From: Apiosordaria backusii
Taxonomy: Eukaryota > Ascomycota > Sordariomycetes > Sordariales > Lasiosphaeriaceae
Length of the DNA stretch: 64,000 nt
NCBI GenBank assembly: GCA_030549205.1
Contig: JAUKTV010000003.1
Coordinates: forward strand, 1,178,001-1,242,000
Direction: 5' to 3'
Shown here: positions 25,279 to 39,000 of the stretch, piece after piece
Layout of the letters: each line of letters starts with the position of its first letter
Numbering within the stretch: the stretch's first letter is position 1
Translations under genes and position numbers: made by a program
Notes under the pieces: model-generated
Told to the model about the DNA's origin: nothing
Databases searched by the model: none
Seen by the model: only the letters and a program-made list of their open reading frames with translations

Positions 25279-25989
25279 TCGATTTAATTAAAGTAGTAAT
25301 AAGGTTAGGTTTTATAAGTATAATTAAAGTTAGATTTTTTTTAATAGAGGTTAATTTAATAGAAGCAGTATTAAAGTTTAGTTTTATAGAAGTTACTTTA
25401 ATAGAAGTAGTATTAAGGTTTTTTTTAATAAATTTAATTTAATAGGCTATTAAGTATATAATAGGTTTGTTTTTTAAATTAAGTCTTTCTTTAATAATGA
25501 TAGAAATAATTTATTTATTAATTTTAAAAGGTTATTTATAATAATAAAAAGTTTTAATAAATTAAATAAATAGCTTTTATAAAGGTAATATTTTAGTAGG
25601 TAGTATTTTATTAAATATTTAAATAGGTTATTTTATTAAAGGTAGTTTAGTTATAAATAGGTTATTAATTAAGATTTAATAATAAAGTCGTAACTTTAAT
25701 AAATATAGTAAAGAAATATAAAATATAAAAAAAGGTTAAAAAATTTAAAAGGTCGAATATAAGGTTAATATTATTAATAATTATTATTTATATTATAAGT
25801 TATTTTAAAAATTTTATAAGTTTTTACGTTAATAAGTTATTTAAGGTTTATACTTTTTTTTATAAGTTATTTGTTAGTTTTAATTTACTGTTAGGTTAGT
25901 TTAGTCTTTTGTTTTTAATAATTATTTTAATATTAGTTTTTAATATAATTATAACCTCTTTATTTTAATTATTTAATATTTTATTTAAT

Positions 25990-28900
25990 ATCATTAAGTT
26001 CGGTTTTCTTTTTTCAAGTTCCTTAATAAAAATCTTTTTTTAAATAAGTATTATAATTTATATAATATATTTTACCTTAATTTTATTTATTTTACATAAT
26101 TTATTACTTTTTTTTATTTAAATTACTTTATTTAAGGTTCTAAATAGTTTATTATATAGATTCAAGCTTTCTAGTATTAAAATTAACTAGGTTATTAAGA
26201 TTATTAAGTATACTTTTTAATTTATTAGGAATTTAAATTTATATATTAAATCTCTATATTTTTTTATAATTTTAAAGAGTCCGGTCTTTTATTATAAAAA
26301 CATTTTAAGTAGTTTATTAAAGAGTATATATTTATAGTATAGTTTTAAATATATTATATTGTTTTTTTTAAAAATATATAGGGTTCTTTTTTTATTATAA
26401 TATAATTTATTATTAACTATAGTATATACTATTATTACTTTAACTTCTTTTTTATATAATAAATACTATATTATTAATACTTATTATAGTATTAAGGTTT
26501 AAATCTATAGTTAATTTCAGTTTAAATCTTAGTATTAATTTAGTTAATAATATTTTAAAGTTAATAAATATATTATATTTAAATAGTAGTATAAAGCTAG
26601 TAAAATATTTAATTATAATATATATTAATCTATTATAATATAAAATTTAATTACGATTTTAATATTTTAATTTTTACATTTTAACGCTCTATTCATTTAA
26701 GGTATTAAATGTTAGTTATTTATAGTTTAATTTTTATTACTTTAAATATCCTTTATTATAATTTATTTGTAAATTTAAAATTTCTATTTAAAATAGGTTT
26801 AAAAGGAAATCCTTAATTACTATATTATAACTTTATAATAAACTAATAGGCTTATTTTTTAACTATTTATTTTATATTATTAAAGATTAAAATTATCTTT
26901 TTATTATACTATTCTATTATTATTATTATAACGTTAAGGTCTATAGGTAGCATTGCCTATATTTTAAATAATTTAATAATTAATAAAGTAATAATAAAGT
27001 CAATATAAATAGTATCTTTAAGAACTGGTTTTAGGTTTATTAAATTTAATTTATTAAGTAGTTTAGTTTTAAATATAGTATTATAAATATAAATTAAATT
27101 ACTTAATATATTTTTTAATCACCTTAATTATTTAAATAATATTATATTTTTATAATACTTTAATTATTTACCGATAATCTAAAATAATAAATATTATTAT
27201 ATATTACTTTTAAAATATTTTATAAATAATTTTTAAAGATATATAAATAGGGCGGTTTATTCTTTAAGATATAATATAGGATATTATTTTTTAATTTAAA
27301 AGGATATTCCAATATAGGTAAAGTTAGTTTACCCTTCTCCTTTTATAATTTAGGTTTTTTTATATATTTTTAAATAAATAAAATAATAGTAGTATATTTT
27401 TTATTTTATTAATAGCCTTCTATTAATTTTACTTTAAAATCGTTATTTATAATAGTTTATATAATTATAAATATTTTTTTATTTTAAATATTATTTAACT
27501 TATTACCGTCCAGTAATTAATCTTTAAATAATTCTAATTTTAATAATATATCCAATATTAAGTTAAACTTTTTAAAAATATAGTATATATTTAGTTAATA
27601 TTAAATTAAATATATTATTATTATTATAAACTTTAAATTTAATCTTATTAAATTAATTATCTTTAATAATATATTAATAGTAATAATTACTTTTATTACT
27701 TTATAATTAATAAATATAATAACCGGATTAATTAACGTTTATAATTAAATTTTAACTTTATAATACATTTATATTAAATTAACTACCTTTAATTTAGTAA
27801 ATTAATATCGTTTTTCTAATAATAAAATGTTTTTATTAAAAAATATAGTAAACTATACTTTATTAAATAGTATAGATTTACCGTTTTATTTATCGTCTTT
27901 AATATAAAATATTATAATATTTATTTTTTATTTAAATATATCGATTTTAATAAATATTAGTCTATATTTATTTTAATAAATTAAATACTTAGGCTTAATA
28001 ATGTACTATTAAAATTCTTTAAATACTTTAATTTTCTTAATAATTAGCTTATACTTTACTTTTAAAGTATATTTAGTCTTTACTTTTTTTATTTTATTAC
28101 TATAAACGCCTTTTCTTTTAACTTCCTTTAATATAATTATCTTTCTATTTTTTAATAATTAAATAATCTATTAATAATATAGAATAAATCTTTTTAAAAA
28201 GTTAATTATTTTAATATATTATTTTAATAAGCATAAGTTATTTAATATTATTAATATAATAGTAGCTTTAACCTTATTTTCTATAATAGTTATATTAAAG
28301 CTATTTATATAGAAACTAAGTAATTTAATTAATGAGAATTTAAAAAAAGACTTTTTAAAATTAATAGTAAGATTTAAAGTTTATAATTTATTTAATATTA
28401 TTTATATATAATGTATATAATTATCTGCTATTTTAGAAAGAATTATAATATTATTAATATAGGTTTTATAAAAGTATTTATATTTTATTAATTATCGATT
28501 TATAGACTTTTAACTATATATTAAAGAATTTTGAAAATCTATTAGGGCTATTTTATTTATTTTTAAAACTTATAAGCTAACGAAGACTATCCTATCTTAG
28601 TACTTCTTTTAAATAAATAGTTAATAGAAAAATATAAATAAGTTAATTATTAAAATATAATTTATATTAATAAGTATATTTAATATATTATTTTAATTAA
28701 ATAGAAGGTAATTATTTAAAATAATTATCCTATTAAATAAGTATAGATTTATTATTGTTTTACCTTTTTATATACCGTTTATGACTTTTTAAATATAAAA
28801 GATTAAATAACTGAACGGTATAGTAATAATAGTTTAATTAACTTTTTAATAATAATATATTTTATTAAGGACTCTATACATATATTAAATCCTAATTTTC

Positions 28901-29500
28901 TTTATTTAATATATAAGGCTTAGCTTTTATTTTATAATTATATTAATTATCGATTAAATTAATCTATATATAATCTTTTTTTATATATTATTATAATATT
29001 ATTATTTAAATACTTATAGCTTTTAATATTAAATTTAAATTTTTATATTAAGTTTAAGTTAATATTTACGATAGTAATACCGTTTAATACAATTATAGTA
29101 AATATATTTATTTAGTTTATTAAAATTAAAACCTTTATAATAGCCTTCTTTAATATTATATTTAAAAGAGGCTTATTATTTTATCTTTTACTATTTCTTT
29201 TAATATAGTATTGATTATTACTTTTAAAGCTATTAAAATTATTCTAAGTCTTTTTATTAATTTAAATTTATTATTTAAATTTATTGTTAATATTATATTA
29301 ACAAAAGTACTTTTCTTTTACAATATTATTCTATATTTATTTTCTATATATTTTTTAATTTTACTAATATATTAATAGCAATATATTACTATTAATTAAT
29401 TAATATTATTAATTATAAAGATAATATATAGAAAGTTATTATTAAGAGTTATATTGTAAACTTTGTTTAGCTTTATATAAAATATATAGTCCTTTTTATT
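25990..29500 (-). pseudogene. Gypsy-I pol relic: RT, integrase C-terminus, possible chromodomain
   Basis: Reverse transcriptase is recognisable on the minus strand. At 28450-28461 the codons read YINN where the family has YVDD/YIDD, within FYKTYINNIIILSKIAD. Upstream is a DFQNSLIYS segment (finger/palm 'TFQ' motif). Downstream is LTLNLTINFKKSF, equivalent to 'L.LNPKKC'. Toward the left, GLFKIIKKYRDLIYKF (about 26230-26285), followed by a LINxKVYLIILIT stretch, matches the 'GPFKVL...YRLELP..WKIHPV' post-integrase module. A 26000-26110 stretch could be a chromodomain, but this is weak. RNase H and the integrase core lie between but were not resolved. Both Asp of the RT active site are lost. Confidence 0.65.
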
Positions 29501-31017
29501 TATTTTAAGGAGATTTTTATATAAGATTTCAATTAATATTATTAATAGTTCGAAGTAAGATAAGTATCCAATCTTTTACTATTGCTTTTTAAAATATTAA
29601 AATATACTTAATTATCGATTTAAATATAATAATTATATTTTTCTATATATTAAATATAATTAGTTTAATAATATAGTTAATGTATATTCTATTAGCTTTT
29701 AAAAAATTTATAGTACGTAAAATATTTAAAGTTAATTTAAAAGTTAATAAAGTATAAATTAGGAATTTATTAATATAAAGTAAGTTATTAATTATATTAA
29801 GGATATATATATTAATATTTACTATATTTAAAAGGTTTAACTTTTTAATAATTTTTATATAATTTATTTAATTCTTTATTTAATTTTTATATTAAAGTAT
29901 ATTTATTTAAATTAAACTCTATTTACTATAATTATAAAATAGTCTATATTTAAATATACTATTAATTAATTACTTTATAATGTTAATTATATTTGTATTT
30001 AATAATAGAAACTTTTAATAAATTATAACTTTAATTTATAAAGGGCTAGTTTAATATTAATAATTTACTTTAAAATAAGTAGCTATATAAAGTAAATATA
30101 ATTTATTTTAAAATAGAATATTGAAGCTTTTATTAATTTTTAAAAGGAAATAGTTTATAAAATTTTAAGGCCGATTTTTAAAGTAAACTAGTCTTTACTA
30201 ATTCAGGCGTCTTCCTTACTTAAAGCTTTAAAAAAGTATTTAAATTAAATTTAATATATTTAATATATAGTTATAATAGAAATCAAAATACTTTCTCTTT
30301 TTTAAATAGTTTATTAAAATTTTCCTATAAGCTATAATATATTAAATATATATATAATAATAGCTTAATATAATTTAAGAAGATTTTATTATAATATTTA
30401 TATTACTATTTATTACCTTTATAAAAAATTTTAATTTAAATTTATTAATAATTAATATATTTATTACTTTTAATTAATATAAAAAAGTAAATAAATACGT
30501 TATTATTGTTAATATTAATAGGCTTTTTATTTAAATTATAATTTATTATATAGTTTTTATTTTATTTAATAATAAAAAACTAAATTTTTAAAGATTTCTT
30601 TTTTAATTAGTATTATTAAGATTATTTAAAATAGTATATTACTTATTAACTTAATAATTATTAATATTATTTTTAACTTAATAGTATATTGTACAGTAGC
30701 TTTTATTAACATATCGATAGTATTTTTACCTACCTTTATTAATGTATTTAAATTAATAATTATTATATTTAAAAGACCGAAAGTAGTTTTTATTAAATAA
30801 ATAAGGTAGGTTTATATAAAGAAAAATTTCTATAAAGGGAAAAATTTCTAATAAAAGAATAATTTTAATAATTATTATAATTATTAAAATTATTATATTA
30901 AATATAATTATCAAAATTATTATAAGTACTGTTATTATATTAATTGCCTTTTTTAAGTTAATATATTTTAATATAATTATTAAAATTAAAATGTACTAAA
31001 TTAACATTTTTTATAAG

Positions 31018-31066
31018 TATAAATCTGTATATTACGTCTTATGTATATACCACCGAACCTTAAGAC
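31018..31066 (-). mobile_element. K repeat terminal stub K18
   Basis: Only the ~45 bp terminus of an inverse K copy remains: 'aatctgtatattacgtcttatgtatataccaccgaaccttaag'. It is barely mutated, in contrast to the Gypsy-I sequence to its left. The rest of the copy is absent. Confidence 0.65.
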
Positions 31067-33018
31067 GGTATATTTATATATTATAGGTAAATTAATAGGA
31101 TTAGGATTTTATTTTTAAATAAGATTAGTATATTATTTTTTAATTTAATTATTATAGCTTTTCAATTATAAAGTAAAAGGTTAAATTATTTAATAAGGTT
31201 TTTTATAAATATTAATATAAAATTATATTCTAATTATATTAATAGTCTATATTAAAGATTTTAACTTACAATATTAATAAGTTATTAAAATGATTAATAG
31301 TTATATAGTAAATTATTTTAAGGTTTTTTTGAAATTATTACTTTATAAAAAAAACAGGAATATTTTCTAAATATATATCCGGTATATAAGGTATTTATTA
31401 TAATATTTATATTAAAAATGAAGGTTATAAATTTAAATAAGGTAATAATAGTAATATTAAATATTACTATAATTATAGGTTAAATAATATTAATAATTTA
31501 GGAGGTAATTTCTTTAATAATTATAGTATTTATTAAAAGGTTAGTTAATTAAACATATAAGTAATATTAATAATTAAGGGTTTAAATAAAAGTAAGCATT
31601 TAATAAAGTTAACGTTTTATTTTATTAACAGTAAGGTATATAAAAATTTAATAGGCTATTTTTTTATATATTCTTAATAAAAGGATACTATTTAATATTA
31701 AAAATAAGTAAATAATAGTAATATTAATAATTTAATTAACGTTGATTATTTAAATTAGTTATTTAATAATTTAAACTGTAAGTTATATACTTTAAAAAGA
31801 ATATTAAACTATCTATTTTAAACTATTATTTATATTAATAAGTTTAATAATTTAATAAATAAGGATATAAAATTAATAGAAATATCCTATTAAAGAGATA
31901 GTAAATAATTTAATAAGTATATTATATTAGCTTATATAATTTAATTAAAGGGTATATTTAATAAAATAATTAAAAGTTTATTTATTAATTTACTTAACTT
32001 AACTATCGGTTTAATTATTATTTAATACTTTTATAAAAGATTTTAATAATAATAATAAAATATTTAATTATAATTAAAGAACTTAATATTAAATTTATTT
32101 AAAACTTTTAATAATATAGTATATTAAGTCGGTTAAGGCAATAATAGTTTAAATTTTTATATATTCTATAGCTATTTTTTATATTATAGGTAGTCTAAGG
32201 AGATTTTTATATTTATAAAATTTAATTAAAAACTTAATAAACAAAGTATAGCTATCCTAACTCTTCAATATTTTTAATAAATTAAGGATATTGATATTTA
32301 AATTAATCTATAAAGTATATTTTAAATTAATATCGAATATATAAATAATTAGGTTTTTTTAATCTAATTAGCTTATATAAAGCTTTTTACTATATATTTA
32401 TTATGGGTATACTTCTTTTATTTAAGTTATTAATGTAAAATAAGTTTAAGTTAATTAATAAATAGATTATTGAAGGTTAAAGTAATATTTTATAAAGTAA
32501 GTTAAAATATATAAAGGTATAGTATAATTTAATTATAATATTAAAATACTTAATATATTATTAAATAGGATATTAAAATAAATGGTAATAAATAAGCTAT
32601 TTAATACTCTTTAAATAGTTATCAGTTAAATTAATAAGTTATTAATTTAATATTAATTATTATCTATTATTAGTATAATAGGATAAGAGTAAATAGGTTA
32701 TTTACTAATATAAATATATTTAAATAAATAGGACGTTTATTATTAAAGGAAGGTAAGTAAATAAATAAAGTGTTTAACTTAAAAGAAGGAGGTAAGTAAA
32801 TAAGGTATTTAATAGGTTTAATATTTAATTATAAAAATAAGTAAAAAAGGTTATAGTTACTATTAATATATAAACGAATGGTATAATAATAATAAGTATT
32901 AAATTAATTGTATTAAATTAATTAATAAGAAAAAGAAGCTAATATAAATAAGCTATTCTAATATCCTTTACAGATTATATATAGCTATATATAATATAAT
33001 GTTATAGTTTTTTATATT
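31067..33018. other. Unrecognised AT-rich relic (U2)
   Basis: Nearly 2 kb unlike the other families. On the plus strand a frame around 31440-31560 is Asn/Ser/Tyr-rich (for example GNNSNIKYYYNYRLNNINN), and another around 32270-32480 is relatively open if TAG/TAA are read as lost Trp/Gln. Two 'aaggaaggtaagtaaataaataa'-like blocks lie near 32748 and 32786. These suggest a decayed coding element, possibly another retroelement. I cannot assign a family. Confidence 0.35.
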
Positions 33019-33212
33019 ACCTTCTAAATAGCAAGACTGTTTTATTAATTTATGAGTTATAATAAAAGTAAGCCCTACCCTACTTTTTACCTTAGCTATT
33101 GGCTAATAAAAATTTAGCTCTTTTTACTCCGTACAAGACTTAAACTTACAACCTTTTAATTATATATAGCAATTTAAAAGGCCCTTAAATATATACCACT
33201 ATACTATAGGGA
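33019..33212 (-). mobile_element. SINE fragment S6 (head portion)
   Basis: About 190 bp matching the head half of S1 in the same orientation: 'agtaagccctaccctactttttaccttagctattggc' followed by the tRNA-like head ending 'accactatactataggg'. The tail half is missing. Confidence 0.75.
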
Positions 33213-33392
33213 AATATATATTTAATATATTATAGTCAATTTTATATTTTTTTAAATTCTTTAATTTAAAGGCCTTATTTTTATAACTTTTAATTAATAA
33301 TTAAACTTTATAATTTTATAATAGTTAATTAATTTTTAAAGAATAAAAGATAATATAATAATAAAAGTTAAATATATTGTATTTTTTTAAAA

Positions 33393-33640
33393 AGTAGAGC
33401 TTTTAAAAAAGATTTTTTATAATGTTATATCCGGCGTTAATTCTTTTTATTACTAATTTAATATATTACTTAAATACCGTTATAGTTATATACTTATTAT
33501 ATAATTAAACCTTTTATTATTAAGTTTAATGATAAACTTATAAAATAATAATATAGTTAAACTTTTTAAATACTTCCTTTACTATTAAATTACTTATAAT
33601 TACATTAATAATTCCTTTACCGGCTTATATTATAATTAAG
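33393..33640 (-). mobile_element. K repeat fragment K19
   Basis: Inverse orientation, from the hairpin terminus ('aaaaagtagagcttttaaaaaaga') through 'atatccggcgttaattc' to 'cctttaccggcttatatta', where a plus-oriented copy begins. The 180 bp to its left are AT-rich and unassigned. Confidence 0.65.
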
Positions 33641-34001
33641 ATTAAGTTTTTTAATTATACTTTAATTTTATTTTTTTAATTAAATATTATATTTTTAAAT
33701 AATTTTATTATAAATTTTAATTTATAATATTTAATTAAGTTTGATTAACTTTTGTTTAAATAAATAAAAGTTAATATATTAATTAAGAAATAAAATAATA
33801 ATAATATATATAATTAGTATTTAAATATTCTTTTTATTATTTTTTTTAATATAGTTAATATTATATTAATCTTATATTAATAAATTTAAATTAAATATTA
33901 TTATTATATATATATTATCTTTCAATTATTAAGTTATATAAAATAGATTTATATTTAATATTATAAATATAATAAATAATATAAAAAAGAAATAACAAAA
34001 A

Positions 34002-34460
34002 TAATATTAAACGTTATATATATTATAGTAAATTGGAAGTTAGTTTATTTATATTTAACTGTAGAGGTTATTATATATAGTTATTATTTATTTTAAAAGG
34101 CAACTTATATATTTTATTTAACTTATTTAATTAATTTAATTAAATAAAAACCCCTTTATCCTAACTTATATTAAACTTTTATTATTTATAACCTTTAATT
34201 TAAATTAATAAACGTTCTTTAAACCGGTTTAATATAGTTTTTAACTTTATAATTCCCTCTACACTTAATAGGTATCCTTTAAATAGTAAGGCTTTTTCAT
34301 AGTACAGATTATAGTATAAATAGGCTTTATACGTTAACTATTAGCTAATGAAAATTTAACTTTGTTTATCCTATATAAGATTTAAATTTATAACCTTTTA
34401 ATTAAATACAATAATTAAAAGGCCCTTAAATATATACTATGATATTATAGAGAAAAAAAT
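34002..34460 (-). mobile_element. SINE copy S7, inserted in K20
   Basis: About 459 bp in minus orientation. The order matches S1 ('attatagtaaattggaagttag' at the tail side; 'aaggcccttaaatatatactatgatattatag' head). Flanking aataacaaaaa (33991-34001) and aataataaaaa (34461-34471) are an 11-bp duplication with one C/T change. Confidence 0.7.
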
Positions 34461-35376
34461 AATAATAAAAAGTAAATATAGTCTTTTTTAACGTTATATA
34501 AATATTAATATTTAATTTTAATTTAAATTAATAAAAAAAGTATTGATATGATTATAAGTATTTTATTTATAAAAAAGATATTTAAAAGGTTTCTTTATAT
34601 TATTATTTTATAATTATATTATTAAATTTAATGGTAAAAGATTTAATTATGTCTCTCTAAGAAGTGGAGCTTTTAAAAAAAAATTTCTTTTACAACGCTA
34701 TACCCGGCGTTGGTTTTCTTTATAGCTGATCTAGTATGCCATTTAAACTGCTTAGGGCCTGCTTACCGTTATAGTTATATAATTATTATATACTTGTTAT
34801 ATACTTATTATATAGTTAAACCTTCTACTGTCGAGTTTAATAATAAACTTATATAATAATATTATAATTAAACCTTTTAAATACCTCCTTTACTACCGAA
34901 TTACTTATAACTATGCCGATAACTCCTTTACTGGCCTATACTAAGGCCAAATACCAGTATCTATATAAGGTTAAAAAGGATCCTATTTACTCTTCTTTAC
35001 CGTTCCTCTCTTACATTACCTACTATATTCCTTTTCTATATTACCTACCACATTCCTCTCTTACATTACCTACTACATTCCTGTCCTATACTATCTACTA
35101 TATTAAGAGTTAATCGATTACTTATAGTATTAAGCATAGGTCTATCTTATACGACTTAATAACTGAGAGATAGTACTGATATAATAGCAGTATACAATTA
35201 TACTAAAAGCCTATAAGTATAAGATCCTGAGGCTAGATCGTAAGTACTTTGAATTTACTAACATTATAATGGCTGTACTAAAGAAAGACAGTAATAAACG
35301 GAATATAAGTATTGCCTTTATTAAAGAGTTGGCTTTATATACCGTCGCTACTTTGTTTTATATTAAATATATTAAC

Positions 35377-36056
35377 TGTTGAGATAGGTGTCTTACAGGC
35401 CTATAGGTATAGACCTGTGTAGGGAACGGTATAGAATATTGAAAGCGAAGAGGGCTTTATTTGCAGTATACGATAGTGGCTAGGCACTAAAGGAAGGTAG
35501 ATTATAGAGGCAATGCCCTGTAATATATAGAAGGTAGATACTGTAATATAGGCTTATAAAGTACTATAAGATATAGTAAACTAGTATATTGAATTGACTT
35601 ATTAATTAGAAAAATATTATAGTAAACAGTTATAAGGGATAAGACCTATTATAGGTCTTTAGCCCTATATTACTTTCTAAACTTCTTTCCGTTTTAAGGT
35701 CTAAATGTTTATTAAGTCCGCTAACTATAAGGCTTAAATGCCTATTAAGTTTATTAATTATAAAACTTAAATATCTATTAAGTCTATTAATTATAGATTT
35801 AACTAGCTAGTTAAGTCTAATTATTAAGTGCATTTAACTGGAAGCTATTTATAAAGTATAGGGTATTAACGTTTTACTATTATAGTATATTAACTATCTA
35901 GAGCTTTAGGTTACTTTAAAGGTTTAAAGATTACTATAATTGCTATAGTAGAGTGTTAGTAAGTACTATAATTTTAAACTATTAGTTATTATTAGCTTTA
36001 TAGGTTATAAGCTAAAATATACTGTAAAGTCTATAATTAAATACTATATTTCAATA
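35377..36056 (-). repeat. 3' LTR of Copia-II copy C
   Basis: 680 bp, paired with 41092-41771. The first ~230 bp (outer side) are well preserved ('gggaacggtatagaatattgaaagcgaagagggc'), and damage rises inward. The interior next to it starts 'ccctttttatag', a purine-rich tract on the minus strand. Confidence 0.9.
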
Positions 36057-36069
36057 CCCTTTTTATAGT

Positions 36070-39000
36070 TATAGTATATAGTACTGATTAAAAAAGCTTA
36101 AAAAGATTTAATAATAAAATAAAGGTATTAAATAGCACTATAGATAAAGCTTTAATAAGGCTGTTAGTAAGTATCTTCTTTATAGGGAAGTAGGTTATAG
36201 TAATAACTCTAGTAAATATAGCCTTTTTAACCTTTTAAAATTAAATTAAAGTATATTTAGTTCGGTAATTATACTTATTACTATAAGCAGTAAAAATAGA
36301 GCTTTTATTATTATACAATAGGAGGGTAGGGCCTATAATAGGCTTAGAAATTTCTTAAAAGAGACCTCTAAGCTATATAGCTTTTTTAAAGCCTTCGATA
36401 AGCCTAATGTATTCGGCCTTTAAAGTACTAAAGGATATAGTAAATGCTTTTTTAAATTTCTAACTAATAAGTCCTTTAGTTAAAGTAAATAGCTAACTAT
36501 AAGTAAATTTAGCATTTTCCTTATACTTAGTTTAATTACTATTAATAAAGCCGATAGGCTTTAAGTTATTATTAAAACCGTAATTAATAATACTATAAAT
36601 ATTAAAATAGAGATAGAAAAGTAGTAATTTTATAGCTTTTAAGTAAGTATTAGTAAGCTATATTAGGTATTATAAAAGCTACTAAATATTAAAGGCTATG
36701 TTAAGTTTGGTTTAAACTATAGTATATATCAAAGTATTAATTAGTTGTCGATATAGGTATTAATTAGAGGAGCTTATAGAAGTTCTAGGCCTATTGCCTT
36801 TATTTATAATTCTAAAGCTTAGTAAAAGGGAAGTTAACTTAGTATTGATTTTAAAGTACTTAACTGCCTTTATAATATAGGCCTTTTAGTAGATTTAAAG
36901 ATACTGTTAAGGCCTATTATATTTAATTTAAATATTAAGGAAGTAGCAGATAGGACTTAAGTCTTTAATATCGTAATACTTTCCTATAGTATTCTTTAAA
37001 GCTTAAAGCTATAAAGGCTGAAGGCTTATAATTAAGTAGTTATTAATATAATTAATAATAAAGATCTTATAGTTTAAGTAAAAATAGGTAGTTATATTAA
37101 AGATAAGGGACTTAAAACCTAAAGCTTAGGTTATTATAAGGACCTTCTATTATTAAAGGTAAGAAGCTTACTTTAAGTTATATAAAGATTTCTTTAATAA
37201 AATAACTTAGTTTTTAATAAGGTCTTATCCTGTTACTTTTAGTAATATTATAGTGCTAGTATTACTGTAAATAAACTTAAATAGTCTTTATAGAATTTCG
37301 ATATAAATATTAAAATCGGTTTTTAAGTTTAAAAAGACTTCTATAAAGTTTACTTGCTTTAAATCTTAATTAAATATAGCTATAAAGGCTAGTATAATTC
37401 TTTAAGTTAAAGGCCTTATAGTAGAAGCATAGGTCTATTTAAAATCGATTTTAAAGGCCTATTAAAAACCTTAAGTAACCAATTAGACTTTAAACTTTAC
37501 TATAATACCTTATAAATTCTTTTTATTTTTAAAGACCTAGTAGTTTATAATAGGCTTTTTCTTAATTTAAGATCGGTAAATAAAATAGAAGGTTTTAATA
37601 ATAAAAAGTTAATGTAATTTAATAAAGATAGTTTATAACTATTGCTTTTTTTTAAAGTATTTTAGGGCTTACTTAAAGGTATTAAGCTTTAAAGCCTTTA
37701 TAGAATAGTACTTTTTATAATAAGAAACTAAGTAAAAAATAAGTTTATTACAATCTATATTATCTATAGATATAAATTCTTTATATTACTTTTATAAGGT
37801 TTAAGATAAAGGGATCTTAATAGTAATAGAAAGTACTATAAGTATTAGAATTATAGGCTTAAATAGTAGTTAAGTAAATAGTATAGAGGATAATTTAAAT
37901 ATTAGGAAATTAAAAATTAATAAAATAGAAAGACTATAAATAGAAGGCTTAAGGACTTAAATAATAGTATCCTTTTCTAACTTATTAAAGTAGTTAAAGA
38001 CCTTTAAAAAACCTATAGTATTTAAAGGACCTATAATTTAGGCTAATAGGTCTTTATAGAACTTAATAAAGCTAGTTTTAATAACTTTATTTAAGCTTAA
38101 ATAAACTAAGTAAGTTTAATAACCTAAAATAGCTATAAGTCTTCCTTTAATTCCTTAAAAGGTAAGCTTAAAACCTATAGTTTAATCTTTAATAAAGATA
38201 TATACTATAACCTTAATACTTATAGTCCTATAGTTTAAAAGGTTTAACTAATATAGCGTTTAAAAGAATAATAGTTTATTATAAAAAGCTTAATAAGGTG
38301 TAAAATCTTTAAAGCTTTAAGCTATATAGTTAATGATTTTTACTATAAAAATCGCCATATATTTTTAAAAAGTAATAAAGAAGCCTAAGGTTAAAATAGT
38401 AGCCTTAAAATAGTTTAAAATAACCTTAATAAAATACTTAATTAAGCTATTTTAATTAAAAGTTCTAAAGTTTAATATACTAAAGCTAATACCCTTTTTA
38501 ATAAAGTAGGTACTTAAAGAAAGGACTTCTTTTCCTCTATTATAGTAAAAGTAAGTAAAGTATTGTTAAAAAGTATTGTTTAAGCCTTTAAATAATAAAT
38601 AAAGTACTATAATAGTATTATCTTTAATAGCTAAAAGCTTAAAAAATTAAAAATAGGTCTTTTAATCTACTACAATTAAGCTATAAGGCTTCTTTAATAG
38701 TAGAATAGGCTTAATAGTAATAATATCCTTCTTTAAATAACTTAAAGTAAAAGAAAGGTCTTAAATAGGATTCTTAAAAGGCCTTTAAAAGATTTTTACA
38801 ATATTATAGTTCTTATAAACCAAATCTTTAAACCTAACTTTCTATAAATTAAATATACCCTTAATAATAAAAGAGGTCTTCTTTAAAAAGTTAAAATCTA
38901 TATACTCAAGTTATATATATTAAAGGATAGTTAATTAAACTAAGGCTAGTAAAGGCTTATTAAGATCCTTAAGAAACCTATCCTCCTTTAAAAAGTTAAA

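Larger units (their letters stand above)
24972..31015 (-). mobile_element. Gypsy-I: degenerate Ty3/Gypsy element, LTRs not found
   Basis: A ~6 kb block between K17 and the K18 stub. It is identified by minus-strand reverse transcriptase and post-integrase motifs (see the pseudogene entry). Gag would lie toward 31000. I could not find matching LTRs at its two ends, so the limits are those of the neighbouring repeats and the element may be truncated. C-to-T damage is extreme. Confidence 0.6.

Noticed and set aside
34913..35113. 66-codon plus-strand open frame in K21
   Set aside because: It covers the K minisatellite. The matching frame in other K copies is interrupted, so it is not supported as a gene on its own.
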